DNA of 64,000 nucleotides from Daucus carota subsp. sativus (lineage: Eukaryota; Streptophyta; Magnoliopsida; Apiales; Apiaceae), in assembly GCF_001625215.2 (NCBI RefSeq), contig NC_030386.2, forward strand, positions 24,956,545-25,020,544, in the 5' to 3' direction. Below, in pieces: positions 11,005 to 22,841 of the stretch. The stretch's first letter is position 1, and every line of letters begins with the position of its first letter. Under the pieces are notes generated by a model. The model saw only the letters and a program-made list of their open reading frames with translations. It made no database searches and was not told the DNA's origin. Both the position numbers and the translations under genes were made by a program.

Positions 11005-14000
11005 ATGGCATCGGCATCAACACCAGAGCAGGTTAAGTTGGATAAGGAATGTGAGCTACGAGTTGAAATCGGCCCGGAATCTCCTCTTCGTCTTAGGCTA
11101 CTCACTGGCACTGCTGAAATCTTTGGCACTGAGATCCCTCCTCAAATTTGGCTCTCCTTCCCCCCTTCCGTCAAATTTGCAGTAAGCCTTGTTCAACTTT
11201 TCAACTTTCGTTTAAATTACTCTTTTATCATCCCTTGATTTCTACGCGGAGCGGACCTAGCTACTTTTGTAAATATTAGGGTATTATTGGCTCTTTGATC
11301 AATGAGGGGTTTGTGGTTTCTGAATAAAGATGACTTCTTTGGACAATCTTTAAGTGTTGTGGTTCATTTATATCGCAAATTCACGGCATTATATTTCTGA
11401 CCTCATTATACTGCTCCACTAGTCACAAATTCTTAACTGCATATATTTTACATGGACTAAGAATGTACTTGCCTCTGGAGGATTGTATGTGCACAACATA
11501 AAGGGACGGGACATGCTCAGTCCAGTTATCCCGCTTAGAGCGGGCATAGGTGAACAAAATGTATACTCTATATTTCTACAAATAGAAATTCTACACTGAC
11601 AGATAGTAGAATATCCTTGCCTCCAGAGGATTATATGTGACCAAATTGTACACTCTATATTTCTACTATTAGTAGTTGTGTTTTAAATCTGTTGCTGCTT
11701 GCCTAGACTTGACACTATTAACCAGTAGGTGCGATTTCCAATTGGTTTTTAGTACTAGTCACCTGCTTGCTACTAATATAATGCCTTGTCATCTTTCACA
11801 CGACTTTCTCAGGTTTTTACTTGGTATGGAGCTACTATAGAAATGGATGGTCCTACTGAAACTTATTACACAGCAGATGAGGTAACATGAATTTTTGTAA
11901 AGGTAGTCTGCTAAATTTTACTCAGCAACTAATTCTTTTTATCTTTATGTCAGACACCAATGGTTAGTTACGTAAATGTACATGCTGTACTGGATGCAAG
12001 GAGAAACCGTGCCAAAGCATCTCCTAGTGATACCGAGTCTTCTCAAGTACTATCCCAGTCATTGTTTTTTTAGATATAAAATATTAGAAGTCTTCTTTGT
12101 GAAAGTAGGAATTGCTTTTCCATAACTGCAGTCTTTAATATGTGATGCCATCTTAAATGCCAGATACATTTTTCTTTTAGGATTAGAGATTGCCATTAGC
12201 TTATGGAGGTTTTAAGAATAACCTGAATCCGTTTTCCCTCTAAAAATGTTATGAGCAATAAGTAGTCTTGTGTTAACTTCTGCTAGTTCCAAAGACGTAC
12301 GACATCTTTTCATTCTCATTATAGAGCTCCAAGTGCAAATTTAATCTAGATAGATTAACGCTATAGTCTAGTTCTCTATACTATTATAGAGTATCTATAG
12401 ATGTAAACTTGAAAACTGGCATCTGGTACTCTGTCGAGTTCCTCTTATTCTATAGCCTTCTTTACAGCGACATGTGTCATGGAGTATTTGCAGTTGTATC
12501 TGTTTTTTAATTAGCACTGTTGAAGGAATAATATCTCCAGTGAAGTATCACAGTCCTTGTAATATTGTAGAAGTATCCTATTTGATATGTTGTGTATAGT
12601 GTATACAGTTGCTATCTTTATTTTACTCCCTAGTTGTTGCCTAAAGTTGGATATGAAGACGCATTATCCACAAATGTTGCACGTTTTCTTTTCTTTCTAA
12701 AGTTTCAATCCGTGTGTTGTTTAGGGTCCAAGGGTAATTGTTGTGGGACCTACAGATTCAGGAAAGAGTACCTTGTCTAGGATGCTTCTTAGTTGGGCAG
12801 CTAAACAAGGTTGGAAACCTACATTTGTGGATTTAGACATTGGCCAAGGATCTATAACCATTCCCGGGTGCGTCGCTGCCACTCCAATTGAAATGCCTAT
12901 TGATCCTGTGGAAGGAATTCCTCTTGAAATGCCTCTTGTGTACTTCTATGGGCATCCAACACCTAGGTACTACTTCTTGCCACCCATTTATTTTGTATGG
13001 CAGTTCCAATTTATTGTTCCTTTTTAATCATTTGTGGCCCTCACGCTTGCTACAGTGCAAATGCTGATCTTTACAAGGTTCTGGTCAAGGAACTTTCTAA
13101 AATCTTGGAGAGACAGTTTGCCGGGAATACTGAATCTCGAGCTGCTGGAATGGTGATCAATACCATGGGCTGGGTAGATGGTCTTGGTTATGAGGTACCC
13201 GAGTTGTAAATATATACATTCAATGTTGCTAGTCTGGTGAAATCAGTTGGCTCAAGCAGTGAATGTATAAATTTTAGATGTTGACATTTTAACTGTACCT
13301 GTTTCAGCTACTTTTACATGCGATTGATACATTCAGTGCAACAGTTGTTCTGGTTCTGGGACAGGTTAGTTTTATTCAGTCAGTAGCTGAAATCTACTGG
13401 TCAGAATGCAATTCTTTTTGTTTCCTAGGTTGGCTGTTAATGTAGTTGCTATTATGATTTTCGTCATCTTTATATTTTGGTCTTATTGTTTGTTTGAATT
13501 TTCTTAAATACTTGACCTCAAAGTTTGAAAGAATTTGTGCCAGTTTGAGATTTTAGACCAGAATTGGTACTTGCCAGTGTCTGTCTTGATCATTAAAATT
13601 TGCGCAGGAAAAACTTTGTAGCATGCTCAAAGATGTTTTGAAAAGCAAGCCTAATGTAGATGTTGTGAAACTTCAAAAGTCAGGTGGCGTTGTATCAAGG
13701 AACGCGAAAGTGCGTCAGAAGGCTAGGGGCCACAGAATAAGGGTAAAAGATTTTAACTTTTTCCTTTAAATCTAAGATTAAATGATTTAGTGGTTTAGAA
13801 ATGTGAATTTTTGAATATTATTTGTGTTTGGTTAAATTTTTCAGGAATACTTTTATGGCCTTACTAATGATCTGTCCCCACACTCTAATGTTGCTAGTTT
13901 TAGCGATTTAACTGTCTTTCGAGTTGGTGGGGGGCCACAGGCCCCTCGTTCAGCTCTGCCAATTGGTGCTGAGCCTGCTGCAGATCCGACAAGATTGGTT

Positions 14001-14433
14001 CAAGTAAAAATTGACAGGGACCTGCTTCATCTAGTTCTTGCCGTTTCCTATGCCAAAGATCCAAATGAAATCATTTCAAGGCATGGAATATTTCTTTTTT
14101 AGTTTAGTCGTCATTTACTTTCTATCGGTCGTTAGAACAACTACTTGCCTGCATTTACATTGTATCACTAATAGCATTTTCCTTTGTGATGAGTGTATAT
14201 TATTCTTTTTTGATGCAGTAATGTTGCTGGGTTCATCTACGTGACAGATGTCGACACTCAAAGGTTCCAAACTTGAAAACTCCTCCAGCTTACCATTTAT
14301 ATATAGATGACTGATTGATAGTTGTTATTAAATGGTCATTTTCAGGAATAAAATCACTTACCTCGCACCGTCAGCTGGAGAACTTCCTAGTAGATATTTA
14401 ATAGTGGGATCTTTGACATGGATTGAGAATTGA
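11005..14433 (+). CDS. CLP1: CLP1 homologue, polyribonucleotide 5'-hydroxyl-kinase / pre-mRNA cleavage complex II subunit
   Basis: Ten exons: 11,005-11,181; 11,813-11,881; 11,954-12,046; 12,725-12,966; 13,056-13,194; 13,308-13,364; 13,608-13,742; 13,845-14,080; 14,219-14,263; 14,346-14,433. The coding sum is 1,281 nt (426 aa), close to Arabidopsis CLPS3. Order of parts: N-terminal beta domain (ELRVEIG, GTAEIFGTEIPP, FTWYGATIEMDG), central P-loop kinase/ATPase with Walker A GPTDSGKS at the start of exon 4, and the DLDIGQGSI segment, then the C-terminal domain (VFRVGGGPQAP, YLAPSAGELP). CLP1 acts in the nucleus in the CF IIm cleavage/polyadenylation factor together with PCF11; in animals it also phosphorylates RNA 5'-OH ends. 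All introns are GT-AG except intron 8 (14,081-14,218), which begins GC. The stop follows the conserved GSLTW-IEN end. No frame damage. Confidence 0.93.
11465..11665. repeat. Imperfect direct repeat in CLP1 intron 1
   Basis: A segment starting cttgcctctggaggatt and another starting cttgcctccagaggatt are each followed by similar 'tgtatactctatatttctac'-like sequence. They are about 145 bp apart within intron 1. A small GC hairpin (cccgcttagagcggg) lies between them. Non-coding, function unknown. Confidence 0.5.
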
Positions 14434-15864
14434 GCATGGTTTAAGCCATGAGTGTGATTCAGGTATCCAATAGTTTTCAAGCTCATCCAGGAGAACGATA
14501 GCCATCTTATTGATGAATGCTAAAGAGGTGTGTTTAACCCATGTAATACGGGGCTCACTGGAATGGGCGAAGTCTTGACCGTCTTACTGCATTATAACTA
14601 GTTGTGCAAGTAGTGTCAGTGCTACTTTAGATCCTCAGCGATCTCTATAGCCTCCAGAAATTATGGAATGGTTTGTAAAAATATAGGTCTGGGTTAAGAT
14701 ATGTTGGTGAAAGAAAGCACTTTATTGGCAGTACCAAAAATGTCATGGTTATTCAGACTTCTTTCGTTCTGTTAACTTAAATTTGTATCATTGTATGTCT
14801 TACTGTGTTGCATTTTGGATTGCAGTGCTCCTAGTTATATTTGCATCTTGTCCTTTACATATTAGCTGCTCGTTTACGTACCGTGGATTAAGGAGATAAT
14901 TCTATTAATCTAAACGACATTAGATAATAGATATGGATACAAGTATATGGACAATAAGATAAATCATAAATTAATCAATCTTTTTAAGTAGTCCGGTTTT
15001 CAAGCATAGTTCGAATATGATAAATATTATTTTAAGACATTTAAAATATACAATTGTAATAATAATAATTTAAATTTACCGAATTTTCGTGGCACGGGAT
15101 GTAGCAAGTGCTTTTGCTTCTCAGATGAATTAAGTGTAAAGATAAAATAAATCTCCATCTTTTTTTGCTTGATGATTAAAAACCAGGAGCATTTCCAATG
15201 GCTCTTTGATGGTTAAATAATTAACAATAAACACATGCACGAGACACATAAAAGAAGGCAAAAACAAGCCCTTGGTATAACTTAAGGGTTCTGGATCCAT
15301 TACGTATTGTGGCGTTTTAAATAGCATACATGTTTTATGTAACCTGTTAATCTGTTATTGGATGAATATCCGACGTCAAAATTATAATATTTTTAAACAC
15401 GTTGATCGCTTTTAACAGCTCGACGAGTAAAATGACTGCTTATCCATTCAACCATTTTTTATGCTGGACGATCGAAATGAATATTTTACTCATCCGGAGG
15501 TTAAAAACACTGAACATGAACATGTTAAAAAAAAAATATTACAATCCTGGTCGTTAGACATTCATCCAAAGGTAGAAAAATATGTTGTTTAAAACATCCC
15601 TAGCACTTAATTATTGGAGACCAGGTCCCATAACTTTTAATGCGAGAAATACTATCCTTCACATGTGTATTGAGTTAAAGGGATCCTTGTAATTTGTCCC
15701 ATCATTCTAGTGAAGACAACAGGAATCTAGTAAGCAGGTTGCAAAATATAACTCGCAAGTCATAGAATGGTCATGTATCACAAAAGAGAAAATAGAATAT
15801 TAGAGACAGTAAAGCATTTTCTCATGGTCAGCCTTGAAGGAAAATAAGCTACATAAAAGGCCCC
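14434..15864. other. Intergenic region between CLP1 and VDAC-like gene A (tail to tail)
   Basis: Contains the 3' UTR of CLP1 on the left and the 3' UTR of the minus-strand porin gene on the right. In between is AT-rich DNA with no recognised gene or repeat. Confidence 0.5.
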
Positions 15865-18440
15865 TTAGAACTTGGTACCGAAACTCACTCCAAACATTGC
15901 ACTGCTGTCTGAATCCCTGGTGTAAAACACACTTGAAATGGCAACACGGGAATTCTGATTAACCTTGCTTAACATAACAAAAGTTGCCACACCATGGTTG
16001 TCGTAACATGCTTTCAGTATGGTCGCAGAACTCAATGCAAACTTAGTGTGATAGGTGATAGTATTTTGATGGGTAGATAAATTATGACTTGCTTCAGCAC
16101 TGACTGCTATAATAGACAGAGAAGCCAATGCACGTTGAATGACGTTCATGTTCTTCCAGAGGTTGCAATTTACTTTATGGCAGTAGGATGCGTTCAATGT
16201 GCTCCCTTTATAACCACTGTATAAACATTACAAGGTTTCATCAGCAGATTACACAATAGGATCCTGGCAACAAATTAATAGATACACTTGAAATTCTAAA
16301 ACAATACGGAGTTAGATACTTACAACATGAAGGTGTTCTTCAGGCCTACATAGCGAAGGGTAATACCACCGGAAAATTTTGCCGTTCTCATATCATATGA
16401 GACATCTGTTTCCAGTGCAGTAGTGCTATCTCTTACAAAGCTAGAGAAGTTAAGAATAGGGTTTCCAGTCAACCTCATGATGTGTACATTGATCCCAGCA
16501 TATTTATGTTGGTATTCAACTCCTATCTGATACATTCAAACACAAACAACACAATAATATCATAAGAAATTCAGATGCTTATTAGTAACTAGGAGCAGTC
16601 GAGCTTCCCCTTGGCAATTTATGCAGAGAGCTAGTTTGGCATCCTGTCCTCCCTCATCAGTGCTTTATATATAATTATAACAAATTATACTACATAGTAA
16701 TACAGAAATTAATAATTGCTTTCCATCAATATAACACGACATTACTAAACTCACCACGTCAGATTTCGGCTTCAGAATGTCGAATCTACAAAAAGCCTTC
16801 ATACCAGGAAAAAGAGAACGTCCATCAATGGCGAAGTTGGTGAGAACCTTGTGTGGCCAAAAAGGATGAGCATGGCAATCCATCCAACAGAAAAGAATTT
16901 ATTCATGCAAATGGAATATGGATGAGTATAAATGAGAAGAGTAAACATTTAATCATGGTTCAATGAAGTATAAGACTGGTAGCTAGACATGACTTAATTA
17001 TATCACAACAATTACTGTCCAAGGAAGTTGGCCATATGCAATAATTGTTTATATATCCAAATCGAATGCTGCACAATATATCAAAATATAATAACTGATA
17101 ACAAAGGCAAAAGAAAGAAGAAGAGGTGTTCCCTATGAAGTATTTAATCCATTTAAAGGCTTTAAAAGATTATAATGAGATTGAGGACAAGTCTTGATGC
17201 CTGAGTAAAGTTCAATGCAGACCCCATTTTAGTTGGAGTCTCAGAGTCCATTCTGCATCATTGGGTCAAATCTAAACAATGAGTCAAATTTCAAACCTAT
17301 TTTGATGAAGAAAATAGGTTTGAAATTTGAATCATTGTTTAAGATTTTATCCAACAATGTAGAATGGACTCCGAGACTCCAACTAAAACGGGGTATTCAT
17401 TGAACTTTACTCTAAATAATACTATCACCAAAATAAGTAACTCAAAAGTTTATGTAAAACAAATCATAAACCAAATTCTAGGGCTAATTTTACTTTGTTC
17501 TGCCATGTTTTACAATTTTCACGGTTTCTACAAGCTGTCTAAGAAGATGTAGCAACTTCGTAGCAAGAACATATCTGGCAACACATTAATACAAGCACAA
17601 CAATCTTAAACAAAAAATGTATTTTTAAGGAAAGAGTCACTGAACAATTGCACCGTACAAGTTAAACCGGCCAAAAAGGAAAAGGAACAGAAAACTAATA
17701 AACCAGCCATATAACGGTATTAATAAATGCCAAAAAGTAGTCACAGCCAATATCACGTTATTAAATAAAAAGTATTTATATTTATTTAATTGACAATTAA
17801 AGTTAACAAATTAGCGAAGCCAATAAAAAAGGAATAGAACTAGAACTTGTTGAAAATTGACCCCGTTGCACTGAAAACATATAGACAACTTACATTAGGA
17901 TTTGTGAGCAAGTTAAATTTGATGTCAGCACTAAAAATTCCGCTTTTCAGATGTGCACTGTACACAGACATGTATACACCATTTCCCGCTGATCCAATAA
18001 CCTGAAATGAGAGAAGAGCTCAAATCTCACACAAAACAAGCTAGTGTAGTTGACAACCAGATCGATGTAAAATAGGCAAACTGATGAAATCAGTCACTCA
18101 CAAATCTAGATGAAACATTGGGACTGAACTTGAGCTTGCCGTAATCCTTGTTAAAAATTTCTAATTGAATCAAGTAAACATTATCAGAAATCAGAAACCC
18201 ATCGCAGTTATCACATGATAATAATATATACATGAAGAGCAATATTGTTCAGAAATCAAACTACAAATTAAACAACGAGGTTACATGGATCGGTCACCAA
18301 GATCTCGTCATTACACATGATATATATTATTGTTAAAATAGATATCCAACAACTCAATCAACATATAATGCAGAAAAATTTATACACAAACCTCTTGTTT
18401 TCTGGATGATATAAGAGTAAAGACTAGTATCCTTGCTCAT
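15865..18440 (-). CDS. VDAC-like mitochondrial outer-membrane porin, gene A
   Basis: Six exons: 18,440-18,392; 18,160-18,102; 18,001-17,894; 16,847-16,755; 16,526-16,324; 16,216-15,865. The sum is 864 nt (287 aa). The exon layout and phases match plant VDAC genes (exon 4 is 93 nt and exon 6 is 352 nt, as in gene B). Recognisable blocks: N-terminal helix region (MSKDTSLYSY...KTR), NKDY, LKSGIFSADIKF, GMK in place of the usual GLK nucleotide-binding triplet, YAGI, NPILNFSS, TDVSYD, NTITYHTKFAL, and a C-terminal beta-signal-like end (MFGVSFGTKF). Family role: beta-barrel for ATP/ADP and metabolite exchange. The protein is divergent from canonical plant VDACs and carries an extra stretch of about 15 residues after YCHKV, also present in gene B. 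The reading frame is intact. Exons 1-3 lie inside the left arm of the large inverted repeat, so its promoter is palindromic. Confidence 0.82.
17205..17415. mobile_element. Palindromic (foldback) MITE, left copy
   Basis: Nearly the whole element is an inverted repeat. It begins gtaaagttcaatgcagaccc and ends with the complementary form (cattgaactttac), with arms of about 100 bp meeting near 17,308. It lies in intron 3 of VDAC-like gene A. A second copy sits at 20,167-20,383. The two mark the outer ends of the large inverted repeat. Confidence 0.75.
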
Positions 18441-18748
18441 TATCACTTGCGGCAATGGAGAACAGTAAGATATAAAAAAAATGAAAACAAATGTGCTTTG
18501 CAAGACAAAGAGTTTTAAACACACGCCATTGATCTATAATCTTAGCCGGGGTTCTTTCTCATTTTGAAACCGTCAGATTATTTTGTTTTTGAGTTCTGAT
18601 AATAATGACAAAATTCTTCTTGGTTTTCTCCGCCAAAAGCTCAGACCATTCCCATCAATGTAGAGCCAGGTTTTGTGAAAAATGCAAAACTGAAAAAAGC
18701 ACAAGCTCCAATTTTAAAGCGCAACTCGCGAAGTGCGATTACTCACAC

Positions 18749-18775
18749 GATAGATAGATCAATAGATAGATAGAT
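18749..18775. repeat. GATA microsatellite in the inverted-repeat loop
   Basis: Run of gata units with one interruption, located at the centre of symmetry of the large inverted repeat. Confidence 0.8.
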
Positions 18776-19108
18776 AATTTAATTTTTGGCCAAAAAATCG
18801 TGTGAGTAATCACACTTCGCGAGTTGCGCTTTAAAATTGGAGCTTGCGCTTTTTTCAGTTTTGCATTTTTCATAAAACTGGCCCCACTACATTGATGGGA
18901 ATGGTCTAAGCCGTTGGCGAAGAAAACCAAAAAGAATCTTGTCATTATTATCAGAACTCAAAAACAAAATAATCTGACGGTTTCAGAATGAGAAAGAAAC
19001 CCGGCTAAGATTATAGGCTAATGGCGTGTGTTTAAAACCCTTTGTCTTGCAAAGCAAAAGAGTTTCATTTTTTTTATGTCTTACTATTCTTCATTTCCGC
19101 AAGTACTA

Positions 19109-19690
19109 ATGACCAAGGATACTGGTCTTTACTCATATATCATCCAGTAAACAAGAGGTTTGTGTATAAATTTATTTTGTATTCCTATGTATATGTTGAT
19201 TGAGTTGTTGGATATCTATTATAACATTAATATATACCATGCGTAATGACGAGATCCTAGTGACCGATCCAAGTAATCTCACTGTTTAATTTGTAGTTTC
19301 ATTTGTAATTAAGGTCTATAAATTATGTCTAAACAATATTGCTCTTCATGTATATATTATTATCATGTGATAACTTAGATGGGTTTCTAATTTATGATAA
19401 TGTTTACTTAATTCAATTAGATACTTTTAACAAGGATTACGGCAAGCTCAAGTCAGTCCCAATATTTCATCTAGATTTGTGAGTGACTGAGTTCATCAGT
19501 TTGCCTATTTTACATCGATCTGGTTGTCAACTACACTAGCTTGTTTTGTGTGAGATTTGACCTCCTCTCTCATTTCTGGTTATTGGATCAGCGCCGGGAA
19601 AATAGTGTATACATGTCTGTGTACAGTGCACATCTGAAAAGTGGAATTTTTATTGCTGACATCAAATTTAACCTGCTCACAAATCCTAAT
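19109..19690 (+). pseudogene. Partial VDAC-like pseudogene (exons 1-3) in the right arm
   Basis: Mirror copy of exons 1-3 of gene A, head to head with it. Copy of exon 1 at 19,109-19,157 keeps an ATG but has TAA where gene A has AAA (codon 14). Copy of exon 2 at about 19,421-19,478 has a 1-nt deletion (aagtcagt for aagttcagt). Copy of exon 3 at 19,579-19,690 has lost the acceptor AG (ctg for cag), has small insertions after GSA, and its donor is weakened. Exons 4-6 are absent because the duplication stops in intron 3 at the MITE. It cannot encode a porin. The interval between the two start positions (18,440 to 19,109) is a symmetric, possibly bidirectional promoter. Confidence 0.85.
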
Positions 19691-20166
19691 GTAATTTGTG
19701 TATATGTTTGCGTCAATTTTCAACAAGTTCTAGTTCTATTCCTTTTTTATTAACTTCGCTAATTTGTTAACTTTAATTGTCAAATAAATAAATAAATATG
19801 GATAGTTCTTTTTTATTTAATAACATAATATTGGATGTGACTACTTTTTGGCATTTATTAATATTGTTATATGGCTGGTTTATTGGTTTTCTATTCTTTT
19901 TCCTTTTTGGCCAGTTTAACTTGTACGGTGCAATTGTTCAGTGACACTTTCCTTAAAAATACATTGTTTGCTTATGACTGTTGTGCTTGTATTAATGTGT
20001 TGCCAGATATGTTCTTGGTACGAAGTTGCTATATCTTCTTAGGCAGCTTGTAAAAACCATGAAAATTGTAAAACATGGCAAAACAAAGTAAAATTAGCCA
20101 TAGAATTTGGTTTATGATCTGTTTTACATAAAATTTGTGAGTTACTTATTTTCGTGATAATATTAT

Positions 20167-20385
20167 TTAGAGTAAAGTTCAATGGAAACCCCGTTTTAGT
20201 TGGAGTCTCGGAGTCCATTCTACATCGTTGGATAAAATCTTAAACAATGATTCAAATTTTAAACCTATGATCTTCATCAAAATAGGTTTGAAATTTGACT
20301 CATTGTTTAAATTTGGCTCAATGATGCCGAATGGACTCTGAGACTCCAACTAAAATAGGGTCTCCATTGAACTTTACACATTCTT
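20167..20385. mobile_element. Palindromic (foldback) MITE, right copy
   Basis: Same family as 17,205-17,415, with terminal gtaaagttcaatgg and ccattgaactttac and arms of about 100 bp. It forms the outer end of the right arm of the large inverted repeat; flanking sequence beyond it no longer matches the left side. Confidence 0.75.
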
Positions 20386-20783
20386 TCTCTTCCTTGTAAA
20401 GGATTATAACTTATTTTTAATTTAAGGTTATTTCAATCATTTTGTATTTTTGAAGATAGTGCGATATTTGGCAAGTAATCGCGAATCAGGCTTGATTTTA
20501 TGCCAATTTCATAATTGCACTAAATCGGTCATATGCAGCTTGCGAAACATTCGCTTACTCGCGAAGCGAGATTAATCGCGATTCTAACAACACTGAGTGG
20601 GTTGGGCTCCAATTATGTACTATCCAATTCAAATTGGGATAAATTGCTTTATCCCAAGAATAAATTGTTAAGAGTTTTTTTCATTGTCATTTAAGTAAAA
20701 GAAAAATCAGGTATTGATCGTTATGTTCGTTAATATCCGATGCAGCAACATTAAAATATTACTTCTATCGATGAACCCCAGAG

Positions 20784-21522
20784 CATGGTTACATGGGACG
20801 GGGTTCGATACGAAACGCGGTACGAAATCGGGAACGTGGAAGGCTACCTTGAACGTTTCCGGAACGATGGAACGTTCGGGTACGAGGGAACGCAGGGGTA
20901 CGAGGGAACGTATGGGTACGATATATTCTTAAATTAAATTAAATTTAATTATACTATTATAGTTAAATTAATATTTTTTTCATCATTTCTTATATTTTTA
21001 ATTATTATTTCAAGAAAAAACGAGCTGATATATTTTTTTGAAAAAATGTACTCCTGCATAAAATGTATTGTAGTACATTGATCGAAGATCTGATCAGCTA
21101 TATTAACATATTTCACATACAATATAATATGGTATGTTGCCAGCTGTTCACCAACCAAAAATGAACCTGGACAACCTAATGTCCAGGTACATGTATTATA
21201 CAATACACCTGTATACATATTATAACTCTTCTCTTGTACAATCTCTTTCATCTTCAGTCTCTTTCATCTTCTTTTCTCTTCTTCTTTTTTCATCTTTCTG
21301 CTACAACACCAGCTTCATAACTTTCCGGCGCCGGCGGGAAAAAGTGTCCGTTTGCGTATGGCGGAATATGGTGAATCTGATCGCGACCTGGTTGATCGGA
21401 GTCGCTGCTGCCGGCGTTTCCGATCGCGATCGGCGACGTTTCCGGTCGCGTTTGTTCCGGGATCGGGGACGAACGAACCGGGTCGCAATACGTGGTCACG
21501 TCCCCCGTTCCTTGTTTCCATG
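20784..21522. mobile_element. hAT-like non-autonomous element with 8-bp target duplication
   Basis: Identical 8-bp direct repeats ccccagag lie at 20,776-20,783 and 21,523-21,530. They enclose inverted termini (catggttacatgggacgggg at the left; the right end reads cccccgttccttgtttccatg). Subterminal regions are GC-rich and repetitive, for example gggtacgagggaacg twice near 20,877-20,910 and cgatcgcgatcgg near 21,421. The centre is AT-rich. The 8-bp duplication is typical of hAT elements. No transposase is present; the Arg/Ser-rich ORFs here come from the subterminal repeats. Confidence 0.72.
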
Positions 21523-21530
21523 CCCCAGAG

Positions 21531-22176
21531 TAATAAAATCAACTTGCGAGTTGTGATTATCTTAATGCACTATTCTAGTTTCTACTTTAAAAACCATTAG
21601 TTGTTAAATATTTGATGCCTACATATGCCTGAATTTTTTAATCAATACTTCAATATCTACACTTCTCGATGAAGAATGTGTTCTGTATGCTTTTTGAAGT
21701 TCTCATTGTATTATTCTCATAGCTCTTTTAAGTAATTTCTATTGATCTATGTTCTATAGTGACTTTATGACAGAAAATTTGATAAAGAATGTTGGGTTAC
21801 AAATCACAATTTATAGTTCTAATTCTTTTTTAAAATAAATACATATAAATGACCAATCCGTATGTTAGTATTGAGTTTACTATCCTATGAGAGAGACACT
21901 ATATCTAATGGGCCGTAACTAAATAAATCATCTGACAAATAATCCATCAATATATTGATATGAAACTGCCAAATATATAGGCGTTACTTATTGGCTATTG
22001 CAGTCATATATTTTTAAAACATCAAAATTCTACTCTTGTCAAGGGTTGTAAGCCAAACAGTATTCTCCAACCCGCAGTTCATGAAACCTCTTACATCCAT
22101 CCAAGCATATCATTCTGATTGTTTTTCGCCCCAAATTATTTGGTAATTTCACAATATTTTCTTGCATTAATTAACA
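21531..22176. other. AT-rich intergenic DNA
   Basis: No gene or structured repeat recognised between the hAT-like element and the Helitron. Confidence 0.4.
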
Positions 22177-22841
22177 CTAGCCTTTAACCCGTGCAAAGCA
22201 CGGGCGAGTATATAATTCATATTTATTAATTATAATTTAGATCTTAACACCATCTTATTAGTATTTTAGTATTAATGAATTGGATTTTAATTAAATTATA
22301 TTAACCAACTAATTATATATCTTCTAACGGAAATTTAGCTTTCACAATTTATTATCTATCTATAAATATTTTTCTGATATTAATATGTGACAGTTTATTA
22401 TTCAATTAATTTTAAATCAAATTTTTCGTATCTCATATATCGTCATATGTTACGTAATGGTTCGTGTTTGTAATGAATTAGAACACGTTGGAGTTAAATT
22501 TCGAGTAGAATACGTTATAATTAAAAAGTAGCGTCTTCAATTATTTATATGTATTTTAGACAAAAGATATTCAAAATTGTATATTTATAATTAGTTATAC
22601 ATTTATTTATAAGTATTTTTTTAATATTAATATATGTTATTAACAGTAGTTTTCACCTTTATTCAACTAATTATAAATTATATTTAAAAAGATATTAATA
22701 TACATAAGGAGTGTTTTTAGTATATGAAATTGTTTAATAGATATCTACATGTAGACTTTTAGTTTTAGAAGAGAGTACCAAACCAAAATTTTGTACGACT
22801 ACAAATTATACCCATGTTGGCTTTTTATAGTATAGTATAGA
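22177..22841 (-). mobile_element. Non-autonomous Helitron
   Basis: Minus-strand orientation. The 5' end is TCTATACTATACTATAAAAA at 22,841 preceded by host A. The 3' end is a perfect hairpin (cccgtgc-ttt-gcacggg), then ttaaagg and CTAG at 22,177, followed by host T. Insertion between A and T, a 5' TC, and a 3' hairpin plus CTRR are the diagnostic Helitron features. About 665 bp, AT-rich, non-coding. Confidence 0.78.

Larger units (their letters stand above)
17205..20385. repeat. Large inverted repeat, about 1.55-kb arms around a short loop
   Basis: Left arm about 17,205-18,751 and right arm about 18,797-20,385 are reverse complements with scattered substitutions and small indels. For example, 17,640-17,760 pairs with 19,815-19,945, and 18,700-18,751 pairs with 18,797-18,850. 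The spacer (18,752-18,796) contains GATA repeats. Similarity stops at the palindromic MITEs at both outer ends. The left arm holds exons 1-3 and the upstream region of VDAC-like gene A; the right arm holds a decayed copy facing the other way. Confidence 0.9.

Noticed and set aside
14038-14244. Plus-strand ORF running through CLP1 exon 8 into the intron
   Set aside because: Wrong frame; the family alignment requires the exon 8/exon 9 splice instead.
21290-21600. Overlapping Arg/Ser/Asp-rich ORFs on both strands
   Set aside because: They are translations of GC-rich subterminal repeats of the hAT-like element, open in several frames on both strands, with no domain.
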